Made by a program: the position numbers and the translations under genes. Positions 11,661-21,866 of a stretch of 64,000 nt of DNA are shown piece by piece. The notes beneath the pieces are model-generated. The model was not told where the DNA came from, searched no databases, and saw nothing but the letters and a program-made list of their open reading frames with translations. Within the stretch, counting starts at the first letter, position 1, and each line of letters begins with the position of its first letter. Origin of the DNA: Tricholoma matsutake (taxonomy: Eukaryota; Basidiomycota; Agaricomycetes; Agaricales; Tricholomataceae); assembly GCA_026075535.2 (NCBI GenBank), contig AP026538.1, forward strand, positions 3,906,001 through 3,970,000, in the 5' to 3' direction.

Positions 11661-11735
11661 AGAATTGAACACTCAACCTTGGGTCTACATGGGTTTACAC
11701 ACAGAACAACACGCTTAACCACTGATCTACCAAGT
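11661..11735 (-). other. tRNA-like Pol III promoter, left end of X3
   Basis: Read on the minus strand, an A-box-like TGGTAGATCAGTGGTTAAG is followed about 40 bp later by a B-box-like GTGTTCAATTC. The spacing fits a tRNA-derived head, with an insertion in the middle. It points out of the element. It is not a working tRNA gene, as no acceptor stem is visible. Confidence 0.6.
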
Positions 11736-12002
11736 CTTTATTCCTACCTACATTTAATACCATTATTACCCTTTAATACCATTATTACCCAATTAAGGGC
11801 ATAGTAACCATACACATAGCTGCATGCATTGCATGACATGTGACATGTGACTGCCAGCTGACAACCACCACCACCGTTGTCAATGCTGCCTCCTCCTCCT
11901 CTCCACTCTACCACCACCACTGCATGTGCACCTGCCACCAGCACTCCCACGCCCACTCCCACCATCACCACCACCCTCAAACGAGCTGACTGGACAGAAC
12001 AT

Positions 12003-12117
12003 GGGCCCAAATGATGGCAACTGTCGTTTGGGCCATGGATAAGTTTTTCTTTTTTTTTTCTTTTTTTGCTTTTTGTTTTATCAATCAACTAATTGTATTT
12101 TATTGCTTTTTAGGTCA
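12003..12117 (+). repeat. GGGCCCAAA palindrome plus intron-like block in X3
   Basis: GGGCCCAAATGATGGCAAC is followed by TGTCGTTTGGGCC, forming a 32-bp imperfect palindrome (12,003-12,034). Next comes GATAAGT, a pyrimidine-rich tract, CAACTAAT and TTTTTAGGT. The equivalents in Y4 and X4 have proper GTATGT or GTAAGT at the first position, so this copy looks like a decayed intron. Confidence 0.6.
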
Positions 12118-12410
12118 TATACTACTGGGGATGACCTGACACAATGAAAAACCTGCAACCCACGCCCATGCCCACACGATCCCCTCCTCCCCATTCAAAT
12201 GGGATGTGAGGCTGTCGACATGGGCTAGGAGGGTGCAGAGGGATGCCAGAAGACCCCAGAAGGGGGGTACCTGCCTAGTAAGCACCCACCAACCTCTGTA
12301 CTTGCACCATGTTGCACTGACATGCCCAAACCCCCCCCCCCCAAAAAAAAAAAACAGAAATCCAAATGGGGGACAACAGCAACAAATGACGACAAGCCAC
12401 TCACCCACAA

Positions 12411-12535
12411 CCTCACGAGCAAGTGCTCATGGGGTGGATCATGGGTGGAACAATGCCCAGGCGCAGGGACAGGAGATGACAATGACACACCACCCGCCCC
12501 CAGCCTCACGAGCAACTGCTCGTGGGGTGGATTGC
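12411..12535. repeat. Palindromic TGAGCA/TGCTCA minisatellite units in X3
   Basis: There are two copies of a unit built on CTCACGAGCAACTGCTCGTG followed by GGGTGG. Three more copies follow the intruder at 14,041-14,225. The palindromic core varies only at the CG positions (CGAGCA, TGAGCA, CAAGCA). The same unit occurs in X1, X2, X4, Y3 and Y4. Confidence 0.75.
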
Positions 12536-12543
12536 AGGTGGAA

Positions 12544-12850
12544 GTTCTAGTGTTTCAAGGTCCGGTCTTTTGCTGTTTTGATGTATCTCAGCAATGATTG
12601 GTTGAAATCATTTTGTCAAAGAGAGGACCCCCCCATTATTTTCACTTCTCTATCCATGATTAAATTTTGTGATTATATTGACAATCACTGACCAGAATCC
12701 CTATGTTCCAGAGATGACCCCCTGGTCTTTGGCCAGATCTATCTGCTCAAATATTTTCATGATTTTATCTTATTGTTTGAGGTAGTAGGAGGCAGTTTAA
12801 ATTTTAAAAAGACTGCAAAAGACTGCAACCCAACTGGACCTCGAAACACT
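12544..12850. mobile_element. 307-bp MITE Y1, 8-bp TSD AGGTGGAA
   Basis: The inverted ends are TCTAGTGTTTCAAGGTCC and, from the right, AGTGTTTCGAGGTCC. They are flanked by AGGTGGAA at 12,536-12,543 and 12,851-12,858. There is no coding capacity. The interior is the reverse complement of the interior of Y6 at 54,044-55,423, so the two are one family. It is inserted in the minisatellite of X3. Confidence 0.85.
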
Positions 12851-12858
12851 AGGTGGAA

Positions 12859-14014
12859 CGATGATGATACTCAACCCGGGAAAACCACCAAAACAGCTGA
12901 TGAGGCAACCGATGATATTTGCACAAGTCAGAGGAAGGGTGCGAGACATTCCGAAGGTTTGCGGTCCAACCTATGGGAAGCCAACTAGTTGGTACTAGTC
13001 GCAAAGGTAGTTCTATAAGAGATGATGGTGTTTGACGTGGTCCGATGGGGTATCGATCAATATCGAGGACGATCGATGAGATCAATGGCGAACGAGTTTT
13101 ATCGTTGATGGTCGAAGTGTGAACTCCGAGGACCTTTTGATAGGTCGATAGTATACGAAGGCTATAGCCAATGGCTAGGACATGTTGGAATGGTTGCTAG
13201 TGCTAATGACAAGAGGATTGAAGGAAGATCAAGGACACGATGATCGCAGAGGTTTCTCATTGATTGAGAAAACTCATAGAGACTTAGATTGTTTTAGAAG
13301 ATTGATCAGATGCTTAGAACTGTATACGAGACAATAGGTGAAGATGATTTCTTGTATTTCCAAGTAGATACTACAGAGTTTTATATGTTTTTAAAAGAAA
13401 CTTCCTAAAATGGTATAAGAAACATGTGTAGAATATGAGGCAAAAGATATGAGTTAAGGCACAAGGCCAAAAAGGAGACTGGAATCCGAACAAGAAAGAG
13501 ATATATCATATGATGAAGGAGTAATAAAGGGAAAGAACTAAAAGAGACTGTCCTTTGTGCATAAACCGCGCTAAGTCTCACAATAATCCATCCAGCAGGT
13601 TCTGTATGTGATAGGGACTTGGAATGAGGCTGACCTACTACCAGCAGGTTTGAGCACAAGTTGGAATACTTCCTGGCGCATGGTCTTCCACGTTCGCTCA
13701 TAGTCTCTCGATATTGATTGATAATGCTCAATGATGGTCAATGACGGTCGCGGCTGTTCGAAGTTTGATCGGGGATGTTCGATGGTTGTTTAGAGGGATC
13801 TGAGGGGCTTTTCAAAGTAGTCCTAAAGTTGTGCGATGTGGTTTCTCGGTACAATCAATGTTGCTGGTGATGTTTTGATGTGGTTGATATGATATTGCAA
13901 TCAATAAACTGGGTCGTGCTGCATCTGGGACATTGTAGGAGTTAGCCGATGTGATTAGAATGTGGTTAAAGTAGTGAATTGGCCTTTGAGCTGAGGAGAC
14001 AACCTATCAATGAC
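12859..14014. mobile_element. CpG-containing 1.1-kb intruder inside X3, possible solo LTR
   Basis: Comparison with X2 shows that this block interrupts the X sequence between GTGGAACGATGA and ACAATGACAAACC. It starts near TGATACTC (12,865) and ends near CCTATCA (14,009), TG/CA-type borders. It is far richer in CG dinucleotides than X3 around it (for example 13,030-13,090 and 13,720-13,800), so it is probably younger. No reading frame is recognisable. A possible target duplication (AACGATGA against AACAATGA) is not exact. Confidence 0.4.
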
Positions 14015-14265
14015 AACAATGACAAACCACCCACCCCCAGCCTCACAAGCAACTGCTCATGGGGTGGAATGTGGGTGGAATGACACCCAGGTGCAGGGAT
14101 AGGAAACAATGACGCACCACCTGCCCCCAGCCTCATGAGCAACTGCTCGTGGGGTAGATCACAGGTGGAATGACAACAATGACAAGCCACCTGCCTCACA
14201 AGCAACTGCTTGTGGGGTGGATCGTGGGTGGAATGACAGACAACACACCTAGCACAGCGGGGTCA

Positions 14266-14540
14266 CATCCCCTCCCCCTCCCCCACACTTTGTGTGGGGA
14301 GGGATTTTTTTTGTACTTTTAATTATTTATTAGTATTGTGCCCCCCCTCCCCCATTTTGCGTGGGGGAGGGATTTTTTTCTTCATGTTTTTACCTCCCCC
14401 CTCATGCCAAATGTGAGGGGTTAGCTTTTTATGTATATAAATAAAACTCCCTCTTGCATCTTGTGAGAGGGAGGATTTTTTGTTTATGTATGTAATCACA
14501 ATCATCCCCACTCCCTCATATTCAATGTGAGGGATGTGGT
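14266..14540 (+). repeat. String of five stem-loops with T-runs in X3
   Basis: Five short inverted repeats follow one another: CCCTCCCC..GGGGAGGG, CCCTCCCCC..GGGGGAGGG, CCCCTCA..TGAGGGG, CTCCCTCT..AGAGGGAG and TCCCTCA..TGAGGGA. Most are followed by T-runs. X1 (21,960-22,130), X2 (38,290-38,505) and X4 (29,715-29,970) have the same set. Confidence 0.7.
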
Positions 14541-14595
14541 CAATCAAAAAAATTTGATCTTCATGAATAAACCTTATATTACTAACTCATAATTC

Positions 14596-14680
14596 TCCTG
14601 TGGCTCAACTGGTTAAGCACATGTTTGGTTTGTCATGTGATCACTCTAATCAAGATGTCTTGAGTTCAATCTTTACTCTG
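14596..14680 (+). other. tRNA-like Pol III promoter, right end of X3
   Basis: CCTGTGGCTCAACTGGTTAA resembles an A box and GAGTTCAATCTT a B box, about 55 bp apart. It points out of the element toward 14,882. Near-identical copies are in X1 and X2 (minus strand) and X4. Confidence 0.6.
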
Positions 14681-14890
14681 CACAAATATATTTTGTAGGC
14701 ACTTTGACAGCTTAAGACTTGAAATTTGACTATCCATTAGGGTATATACTCTAAGTTGAGCATCTGGAGTAACTGGAATCTGGTTGGAATAACTGGAATA
14801 ACTGGACTCTGACCAGAATAACTGGACTCCAATTGGAATAACTGGACTCTGATCAGAATAGGTGGGGGAGGGTAAATTACAGAGAAGAGC

Positions 14891-14970
14891 TTCTACAGTA
14901 AGACTCAGAGAATTAAAATATAACTAATACAACTTGAAAGGTAGCAGTGTATAAACACTAGGAGTGCTAG
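14891..14970. other. Spacer between X3 and the clathrin fragment
   Basis: This is AT-rich sequence carrying the right TSD of X3 and a TATAAACACTAG stretch. Nothing else is recognised. Confidence 0.5.
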
Positions 14971-16783
14971 GTATTATGCTGCACCTTTTGATCTATGCAA
15001 GTCAAATGAGGTCCCATTGATGGGCCTCTACTACCTTGGTGTTGTCAACCTTAGTGAAGATCCCAAGGTTCACTTCAATTGCATTCAGGCTGCCACAAGG
15101 ACTAGTGCTTGAAGGTCCAGTTCATCAAACTGGAAAAAAACTGAAACCAAACCGGACTGAACTGCAGTCCAGTTCTTTTGCAGTTGCAGTTGCCTTAGTT
15201 TTCACATGGCAGCAGTTGCAGTTTCTTAAATTTGTATATTTATTTAGAACTGACAAAAGTTGGTTCAAACCAGTTGTAACCGGTTATACACATAGCATTT
15301 ACATTACTATACTATAAACTAAAATAAATTGTAAATAGGACAAGCCTGAGGACAAAAGAACCTGGAAAACAAGTGTTTAAATATCCTGTGGGTGCACATG
15401 GACCATTTGATCATGTTTGCACACCCAAACAAAAAAGTGGTGCCAGTTGGTTCACCATTCCCATGGCTGCCAACACAACAACAACATGGTGACATCAACA
15501 TCAACCACCACCACAACCCTCGATGCTGCCTCCACCTCCTCTGCCTCCTTCCACCACCACCCCATCAATGCCTGTCGCTACCCATGTCCACCACATCGGA
15601 TAACACTGCCAAACACCACCAACAAACCATGTCAGGCCCAAACAATGACAAATGTCATTTGGGCCCCAGGCAAAGTTTTGTTAATGTTCTGCTTCAACTA
15701 ACTCATTTTTATTTTTATTTTTTAGGTTTTAACTATGTTATAACAATGAGATGGCACCAAGACAACCTATGCCCACCCACATTGCACCCACCCATGCCAC
15801 CGCTGCAAGCACCTGCTCACAGGGTGGTGATTGTTCTGGACGACAACAATGATGACAACTGCAGAAACAACACACCACACACACCACTGCCATGAGCAAC
15901 TGCTCATGGGGTGGATGGGGATGGTGATGACAGATGAATGACCACCAATGGGGACCACCAACTGGACAACAACAACAGGAGATGGGGGGCAGATGACAGC
16001 ACCAATGCCAGATGATGAGGGGAGTGGACAATGACCAACACCAACACCAGCTGATGAAGACCACATGACAACAAGGACAGCAGACAATGAGAGATAGCAA
16101 GCGACAATGCTAACACCAGCACCAGCACCAACACCAGCACCAACACCAACACCAATGCTGGATGCCAGCACTAACGCCAGATGATGATGCCAGCCCCTCT
16201 TGCGGGAGGGTATTTTTCTTTTTTTTGATCTGTGTGGTACCTGACCCCCTCCTCACATATCCTGCAAGGTAGGGGGGTTTTTCTTTTTTTACTTTTATTA
16301 TCCACATTCTTGCTCGCAGGCTCCTGCCTTCAAGTGACTTTATTTTACTGTACATTATTATTAGCATGTACAAAATTATGTAGATAACATCAGTTTAGAC
16401 CAACACAAATCAGTTGATGACCAGTTGTGGTTGAACTGGACTGGACTGCAGCAAACCAACTTCACACAGTTCGGTCCAATTTTATTTAGTTTTTGAATGT
16501 CATTGAACCAGTTGCAGTTCCAGTTCTGTCCCAAAATGGAAAAAAAAAATGGACCAAGCTGGACCTTTAAACACTAACAAGGACTGGCCAAATCCATGAA
16601 GTGGAACACATCTGTAGGGAGAGTAACTTCTACAACCATGAGAAGGTCAAGAACTTCCTCAAAGAGGCTGAGCTCTCTGACCAGCTTCCTCTCATTATTG
16701 TTTATGATCACTTTGACTTTGTGCACAACCTTGTCCTCTATCTCTACCAGAATGGGCATATGAAATTCATTGAGGTCTTGTAA
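14970..16783 (+). pseudogene. Clathrin heavy chain fragment, split by element Y3
   Basis: Clathrin heavy chain forms the three-legged coat of endocytic and Golgi vesicles. Joining the two sides of Y3 at its target duplication gives one open frame without introns that contains GLYYLGVVNLSEDPKVHFNC, then an IQAA segment, [27 protein letters not shown] and [16 protein letters not shown]. These are hallmark segments of the alpha-solenoid repeats (CHCR) of the leg. It then diverges and stops at TAA (16,781-16,783). Only about 120 of some 1,680 residues are present, and the start and end are lost. Several residues expected to be Arg or Asp are changed. It is a non-functional fragment, either a relic of a host gene or a piece picked up by transposon activity. 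Confidence 0.85.
15103..16576. mobile_element. TIR element Y3 (hAT-like), 8-bp TSD ACAAGGAC
   Basis: The ends are TAGTGCTTGAAGGTCCAGTT and, from the right, TTAGTGTTTAAAGGTCCAGC. ACAAGGAC lies directly outside both (15,095-15,102 and 16,577-16,584). Subterminal parts have many AACTGG/CCAGTT repeats. The interior shares modules with the X elements: a GGCCCAAACAATGAC..GTCATTTGGGCC palindrome at 15,635-15,666, the CTGCTCA palindrome near 15,800 and 15,890, and an ACCAGCACCA tandem stretch at 16,080-16,160. No transposase is present. Confidence 0.88.
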
Positions 16784-17377
16784 GGGGACTAGGGGGAACT
16801 TGGGGGGGTGCCCTGTGTGTTTCTCCTATTTTTTACAGTCATCCTATATTTTTCCTCACTTCATTTCCTTCTATTCTTCATTTTCTATGATTTTTCCTTA
16901 TTTTATTACTAATTTCCCTTTCTATCACATTTGTGCATGTTGACAGTTCTATATTTAGAGGCAGAGCACCCTGTCTGACATCTACCCCTTGGTATGATGT
17001 CATTTGGTGCCCTTGATCTGCCTATCTCTGCCTTTTCTTTTTTAGATTATTATTTGATTTTTGCAGTCTTCACATATACTGGGCATCGGCAAAGGGGTCC
17101 TCAGAGTTTTCTCTTTGGATTTCCCTTTGCTAGGCATGCCTCCAATCCCTGTAATATGTAGTATAATTTTAACTTCAGATTTCCCTTTGCTAGAGGCTGA
17201 GGTTGCCCTTATAGTAGAAAACTCTCTCCTAAGGCCCGAAATCACAAACACACTGCCCAAGATAGGCAGGTACAGAGTGGATGACACTTCCCAAAGCTCC
17301 ACAGACTCCCTACACACTGTTCCTGACAGTCCCATTTTTTGTGTGCCCCCACTTTTGCCTAACACACCCCTAGCACC
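16784..17377 (+). other. Leader region before gag of element C
   Basis: This 590-bp stretch lacks a convincing gene. It contains a G-rich start, a pyrimidine-rich section, TGGTATGATG at 16,991 and TTTGGTGCCC (about 17,004), either of which might be a primer site, and two similar CAGATTTCCCTTTGCTAG copies. An LTR of element C may lie here, but there is no second copy in the window to prove it. Confidence 0.35.
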
Positions 17378-18475
17378 ATGGACACATCAGAGCGCCTTGA
17401 CGTGCTTGAAAGTGACATTACTGGAATATGCACGCAAATCGATTTGCTTAAATCTATGATTGAAAACTTCATCAGAACCCTTCAGACTAGCTCCATAACC
17501 AATATTCCCCCCATTGTGACTCCAAGCACGCGCAACAACAACATGCTGCCTAACGTGCCCAGATCAAACTGTCTCCCCCTGCCAAATTTAATGGCATGCA
17601 TGTGCAGGGGCATGCATTCTGTAATTCCTGTGAGTTGTACATCAGTCTCCAGTCACATGAATTTGTCGACAAGGCTGCAAAAATTTATTCGGCCTTCACA
17701 TACATGAAATCTGAATGTGCCTATCTCTACATGGACCATATTCTGCACCAAACTAAAGAGCTCGGTTCTCTACCTTTCTCCACTTGGGGTGACTTTCAAG
17801 CAGAGTTTGTACACCACTTTTGTGCCCTCAATGAGTGCCACTGAGCAGTGACATGGCTCGAGTCATTTTCTTACCATCAGGCACGTCAATCCATGGACAA
17901 TTATATCGACAAGTTTAAGGATTTGGTGGACATGGCAGGATATGGGAGTGGGCTACCAGTGGTGGTGAAGTTCCGATGGGGCCTCAATCAAGAAATTCAG
18001 GACCAGATTGCACAGATGTTGGAAGAGCACCTGGTGGACGACGATATCTATGCTTGGTATGAAGCTGCTTCACTCTGTGACAAGAACCGACTCACAAATG
18101 CAGCATGCTGCATTCTGTGCTCCAACTACCACTCATGCGCCCTACACCTTCAATCAAACCCTTCCCTGCCATAACCCCATTCCTGTTCATCAGACTCCCA
18201 CACCAGCCATCAATGTCCTGGTACCAATGGACATTGATGTGGCCTGCAGCCGTGCACGTAGGTTGGATCTCTGCTACCGCTGTGGGGAAACTGGGCACAG
18301 GGCTGGAGCATGTCCCCATCATCAGGATATCCACATGCTCATCCCAAAGGGGTGAGATGAACTCCTCCAAGACTTGTTGGTGCTTGTAGATGTTGAGGAA
18401 GCAAAGGATCAGGTTGCAGAGGAGATCAAGTCAGAAGTTGTAGAGGAGCAGGATTTTTCTATTTGCAGTGAGTGA
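17378..18475 (+). pseudogene. Gag of gypsy relic C
   Basis: It starts with a coiled-coil-like MDTSERLDVLESDI segment at 17,378. After a frame change it has the capsid region (DKAAKIYSAFTYMKSECAYL, then FSTWGDFQAEF and a GLNQEIQDQIAQM helix), then, after another frame change, a CCHC nucleocapsid knuckle CYRCGETGHRAGAC near 18,280. There are at least two frameshifts plus TGA codons at 17,842 and 18,354. Gag packages the element RNA. Dead. Confidence 0.8.
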
Positions 18476-18508
18476 ATTGTACACCCTCACTGCCTGTCCA
18501 TAACCACT

Positions 18509-20961
18509 TTGAAGTTTTGTCAGATACTTGGTGTCTCTGTGCTCCTGGACTCTGGTGCGACTGGTCTCTTCATTGATGCCCATCTCCCACAACAACATCG
18601 CCTGAATACTCTCTCACTCTCATGTCCAATACCTGTTTATAATGTGGATGGGTCCCCAAATGAAGCTGGTGCCATCCAAGAGGTTGTAGACCTGGTCCTC
18701 TGTTACAAAGATCATATTGAGCATGCCATTTTGCTGTCACTCAATTAGGAAAGCAGAAGGTGATTTTGGGCTATCCATGGCTTCAAGACCATAACCCAGA
18801 GGTTGACTGGCATACCAGGGAGGTTACAATGAGCTGGTGTCCATCCCACTGTCACACTTGTTTCACAGAAGCCAGGCAAGAATGTTGTGGACAAAGGGCC
18901 TCAATATGACATACTCATAAGTGTTGTACCGGACCCCTGCCTATACCTGAAGTGGAGTTGGAAGGGGTTCCTGATCTGATGCTGGACTCAGATGATGATA
19001 ATGAGGAGCCAGAGGAAGTAGAGGAAGGTGATTGGATCTTCTACACTGCAATTTGTCCATTGCACGAGGTGTGTGCTACATTGAACATATCCCAACACCT
19101 CACCGAGGCATTCCACAAAAACAATGCTGCTAAATCCTCTACTGATTCCTTGCTTCCTCATCTCCATGAGTTTGGGGACGTGTTCTCCAAGGAATCATTC
19201 GACTCTCTCCCCATGCGCAAGCCATGGGATCACGTGATTGAACTCACCCCTGGGGCAGCCCCTTCATACTGCAAGGTCTATCCTCTCTCTCCTGAAGAAC
19301 AGCAACAGCTTGACCAGTTCATTGACAAGCACCTGGCCTCTCAATGTATCTGACCATCGATGTCACCCATGGCTTCTCCCTTTTTCTTTGTCAAGAAGAA
19401 GGATGGCTCACTTCAACTGGTTCAAGACTACAGAAGGCTCAACAACATCATGGTCAAAAATCACTACCCATTTAGTGCTTGAAGGTCCAGTTGCAGTTAA
19501 TGTATCAGTCTTTTGAAATTTTGAGATGAAATTTGCCATTTAAAGGCTCATATTTAATACCAATGTTTTATGACTTTTATCATATCATCTTAATATAGTA
19601 ACAAATAGATTGTACTATTGCGCCTAAGGTTTATTTACAAAAGTAAGCACCTTATGACAGAAACAGATTTATCAGGTTGTACACTTTTTGAGGTTTTGGT
19701 CAAAAGTGTACAAGCTGATAAAATTGTTTCTGTCATAAGATGCTTACTTTTGTAAATAAACCTTAGGCGCAATAGTACAATCTATTTGTTACTATATTAA
19801 GATGATATGATAAAAGTCATAAAACATTGGTATTAAATATGAGCCTTTAAATGGCAAATTTCATCTCAAAATTTCAAAAGACTGATACATTAACTGCAAC
19901 TGGACCTTCAAGCACTATACCCATTACCTCTCATCTCCAAACTGGTGAACCAGCTCCATGGAGCCCAATACTTCACCAAGCTCGATGTCTGTTGGGGTTA
20001 CAATAATGTGAGGATAAAGGAGGGAGATGAGTGGAAGGCAGCCTTTCGTACCAACCGTGGTCTTTTTAAACCGCTTGTCATGTTCTTTGGCCTTACTAAT
20101 AGTCCTGCCACCTTTCAGACCATGATGAGCAACATCTTCCACAACCTCATCCTCAAAGGTGTTGTTTGTATCTATCTCAATGACATCCTCATCTTCACTC
20201 ACATGGTTGAAGAGCACCATTGCATCACGTGCCTTGTTCTAGAATGACTTCAACAGTACAAACTCTACCTTCATCAGGACAAGTGCGAGTTTGAGAAGAC
20301 CAAGATCAAGTACCTCGGCCTGATTATCTTGGAGGGTCAGGTGGAGATGGATCCTATCAAGGTAAATGGGGTCACAGCTTGGCTGATGCCCACAAACAAG
20401 AAAGAGGTGCAGTCATTCCTGGGCTTCATCAATTTCTATTGGTGTTTTATCAAGGATTTCTCATATCATGCATGACCACTGTTGGACTTGACATGAAAGG
20501 AGGCATGGAGGTGGGATAATGCACAACAGGAGGCATTTGAAAAGCTTAAGGAGATGGTCACTTCTGCTCCCATTCTTACCTTTGCTGACAATTCATGCCC
20601 TTTTCATGTAGAAGCCAACAGGTCTGACTTTGTGACAGGTGCTGTGTTGTCTCAGCAGTCTCTGGAGGACCAGAAGTGGCATCCTGTTGCATTCTACTCC
20701 AAAAGCCTTAGTGCTGTAGAGTGAAACTATGAGATCCATGACAAGGAGATGCTGGCAATAATGTGTGCACTTGAGGAGTGGCGACACTTCCTTGAGGGTG
20801 CCAAACACAATGTGGAAATTTGGACAGATCACAAGAATCTCCAGTACTTTATGACAGCCAAGAAATTGAACCGTTGTCAAGCTCGTTGGTCCCTGTATCT
20901 ATCCAGATTTGACTTCTCCTTGCACCACCATCTGGGTTGCAGCATGGGGGAGACCAATTAG
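18509..20961 (+). pseudogene. Pol of gypsy relic C (PR, RT, RNase H), split by Y2, 3' truncated
   Basis: The protease motif LLDSGATGLFID is at about 18,542. The RT begins with RKPWDH (19,212), continues through [16 protein letters not shown] and is cut by Y2 at 19,473-19,917. It resumes with [35 protein letters not shown] and YLNDILIF, where the first catalytic Asp of YxDD has become Asn. RNase H runs to about 20,940 ([23 protein letters not shown]). The sequence leaves pol at GETN*, so integrase is missing. Stops are mostly TGA at expected Arg codons, as in CI*PSMSP, VLE*LQQY, HA*PLLDLT*KE and SAVE*NYEI. YWCFIKDF is likely YRRFIKDF after CGG-to-TGG and CGT-to-TGT. Confidence 0.87.
19473..19917. 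mobile_element. Foldback MITE Y2, 445 bp, 8-bp TSD TACCCATT
   Basis: The whole element is a near-perfect inverted repeat. Two arms of about 215 bp (19,473 to about 19,688 and about 19,702 to 19,917) flank a loop of about 13 bp centred on TGAGGTTTTGGTC. The tips are TAGTGCTTGAAGGTCC, as in the Y family. TACCCATT sits exactly outside both ends (19,465-19,472 and 19,918-19,925), and removing one copy plus the element restores the RT frame of element C. A read-through RNA would fold into a long hairpin. Confidence 0.93.
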
Positions 20962-21585
20962 TGAATGGCAAGGGTTTACATACCCTGGGGGTATGGGCAA
21001 AGGGTATGTGAGGGTAAGGGTAAGGGTATGAACTTTCCTACCCTCTACATACCCTTACCCCTGAGGAGGGTACAAGGGTATACAGAGTCACATTTTAGAA
21101 GATGTCAACCACCCATGATATCAGTATAGTAACCCTTATGAAACTTGATGACCTCTCTGACCACTCTTTGCTGTGCAAGTTGGGTTATTTCCTCTATGGT
21201 CCCAGCCTATTGAGTTATTCAGGCAAAGCTATTATGGTAATACCCCAAAAAACTGGACTGAACCACAAAAAACCAGTCCAAACCAGTTCAAACCAGTTTG
21301 AACTGCAGTTCAGTCATAACCAGTTTGAACTGACTAAAACTGGTCTTCTCATAGAATTTAGTACATAAAACCAGTTGAAAACTATAGTATATAGTATAGA
21401 GTGCATAGTAGTTGACCATAAAGGTTCTATGGTGATGACAATCCTCTACATCTCAAAAAACACAACTACAAGATGTCGTGCAAGTTAGATTTTGCAGTAA
21501 CATATTGTTTTGGCCATAGCACATGAAATTCTGGACCGTTTCTCTTGAAAATATAGTCAAAAGATGCATGTTTACAAGGAGTACA
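20962..21585. other. Non-coding block with GGGTA-rich direct and inverted motifs
   Basis: After the truncation of element C the sequence begins TAGTGAATGG and continues with runs such as AGGGTAAGGGTAAGGGTATG and their inverse TACCCTTACCCC. Then follow AACCAGTTCAAACCAGTT repeats like those near the ends of Y elements. No coding region is credible. The motif resembles Z1 (24,809-25,331) but not the telomere repeat TTAGGG. Confidence 0.4.
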
Positions 21586-21785
21586 CAGTAATTTACACTC
21601 CTCCACCTATTCTGATCGGACTCACTGGAGTCCAGTGGATTCCATTGGATTCCACTGGATTCCGGTTATTCTGACCAGATTCTGGTTACTCCAGATGCTC
21701 AACTTAGAGTATATACCCTAATGGATAGTCAAATTTCAAGTCTTAAGTTGTCAAAGTGCCTACAAAATATATTTGTGCAGAGTAA

Positions 21786-21866
21786 GAATTGAACTCAAGC
21801 CATCTTGATTAGAGTGATCACATGACAAACCAAACATGTGTGCTTAACCAGTTGAGCCACAGGAGA
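21786..21866 (-). other. tRNA-like Pol III promoter, left end of X1
   Basis: On the minus strand TGTGGCTCAACTGGTTAAGC (A box) is followed by TTGAGTTCAATTC (B box). It points toward the left end of X1. Confidence 0.6.

Larger units (their letters stand above)
11397..14882 (-). mobile_element. TIR element X3 (hAT-like, non-autonomous), 8-bp TSD AGAAGAGC
   Basis: The ends are inverted: AAGTACTTTACACTCC on the left and, read from the right, CTGTAATTTACCCTCC. Both are followed by CACCTATTC and then degenerate repeats of the type ACTGGAATAACTGGA. An exact 8-bp duplication flanks them, which is the hAT size. There is no transposase frame. Internal parts in order are a tRNA-like block pointing left, a CCACCACC-rich minisatellite, a GGGCCCAAA palindrome with intron-like sequence, palindromic TGCTC units, two intruders (Y1 and a CpG-rich 1.1-kb block), a string of stem-loops and a tRNA-like block pointing right. 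X1 and X2 have the same order in the opposite orientation. Confidence 0.85.

Noticed and set aside
14266..14540. Bacterial-type rho-independent terminators
   Set aside because: The hairpins plus T-runs look like terminators, but this is eukaryotic transposon sequence with no bacterial genes.
15392..16373. Several 80-167 codon frames in Y3 and in the X/Y minisatellites (also 12,206-12,597, 24,197-24,979, 28,243-28,716, 38,581-39,302)
   Set aside because: They are low-complexity translations of CCA/CAC or TGG repeats, open in several frames at once, without recognisable domains.
20990..21070. Telomere repeats (AGGGTAAGGGTA)
   Set aside because: The motif is irregular, present in both orientations and not the TTAGGG repeat of most fungi. 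It resembles Z1-type element sequence.
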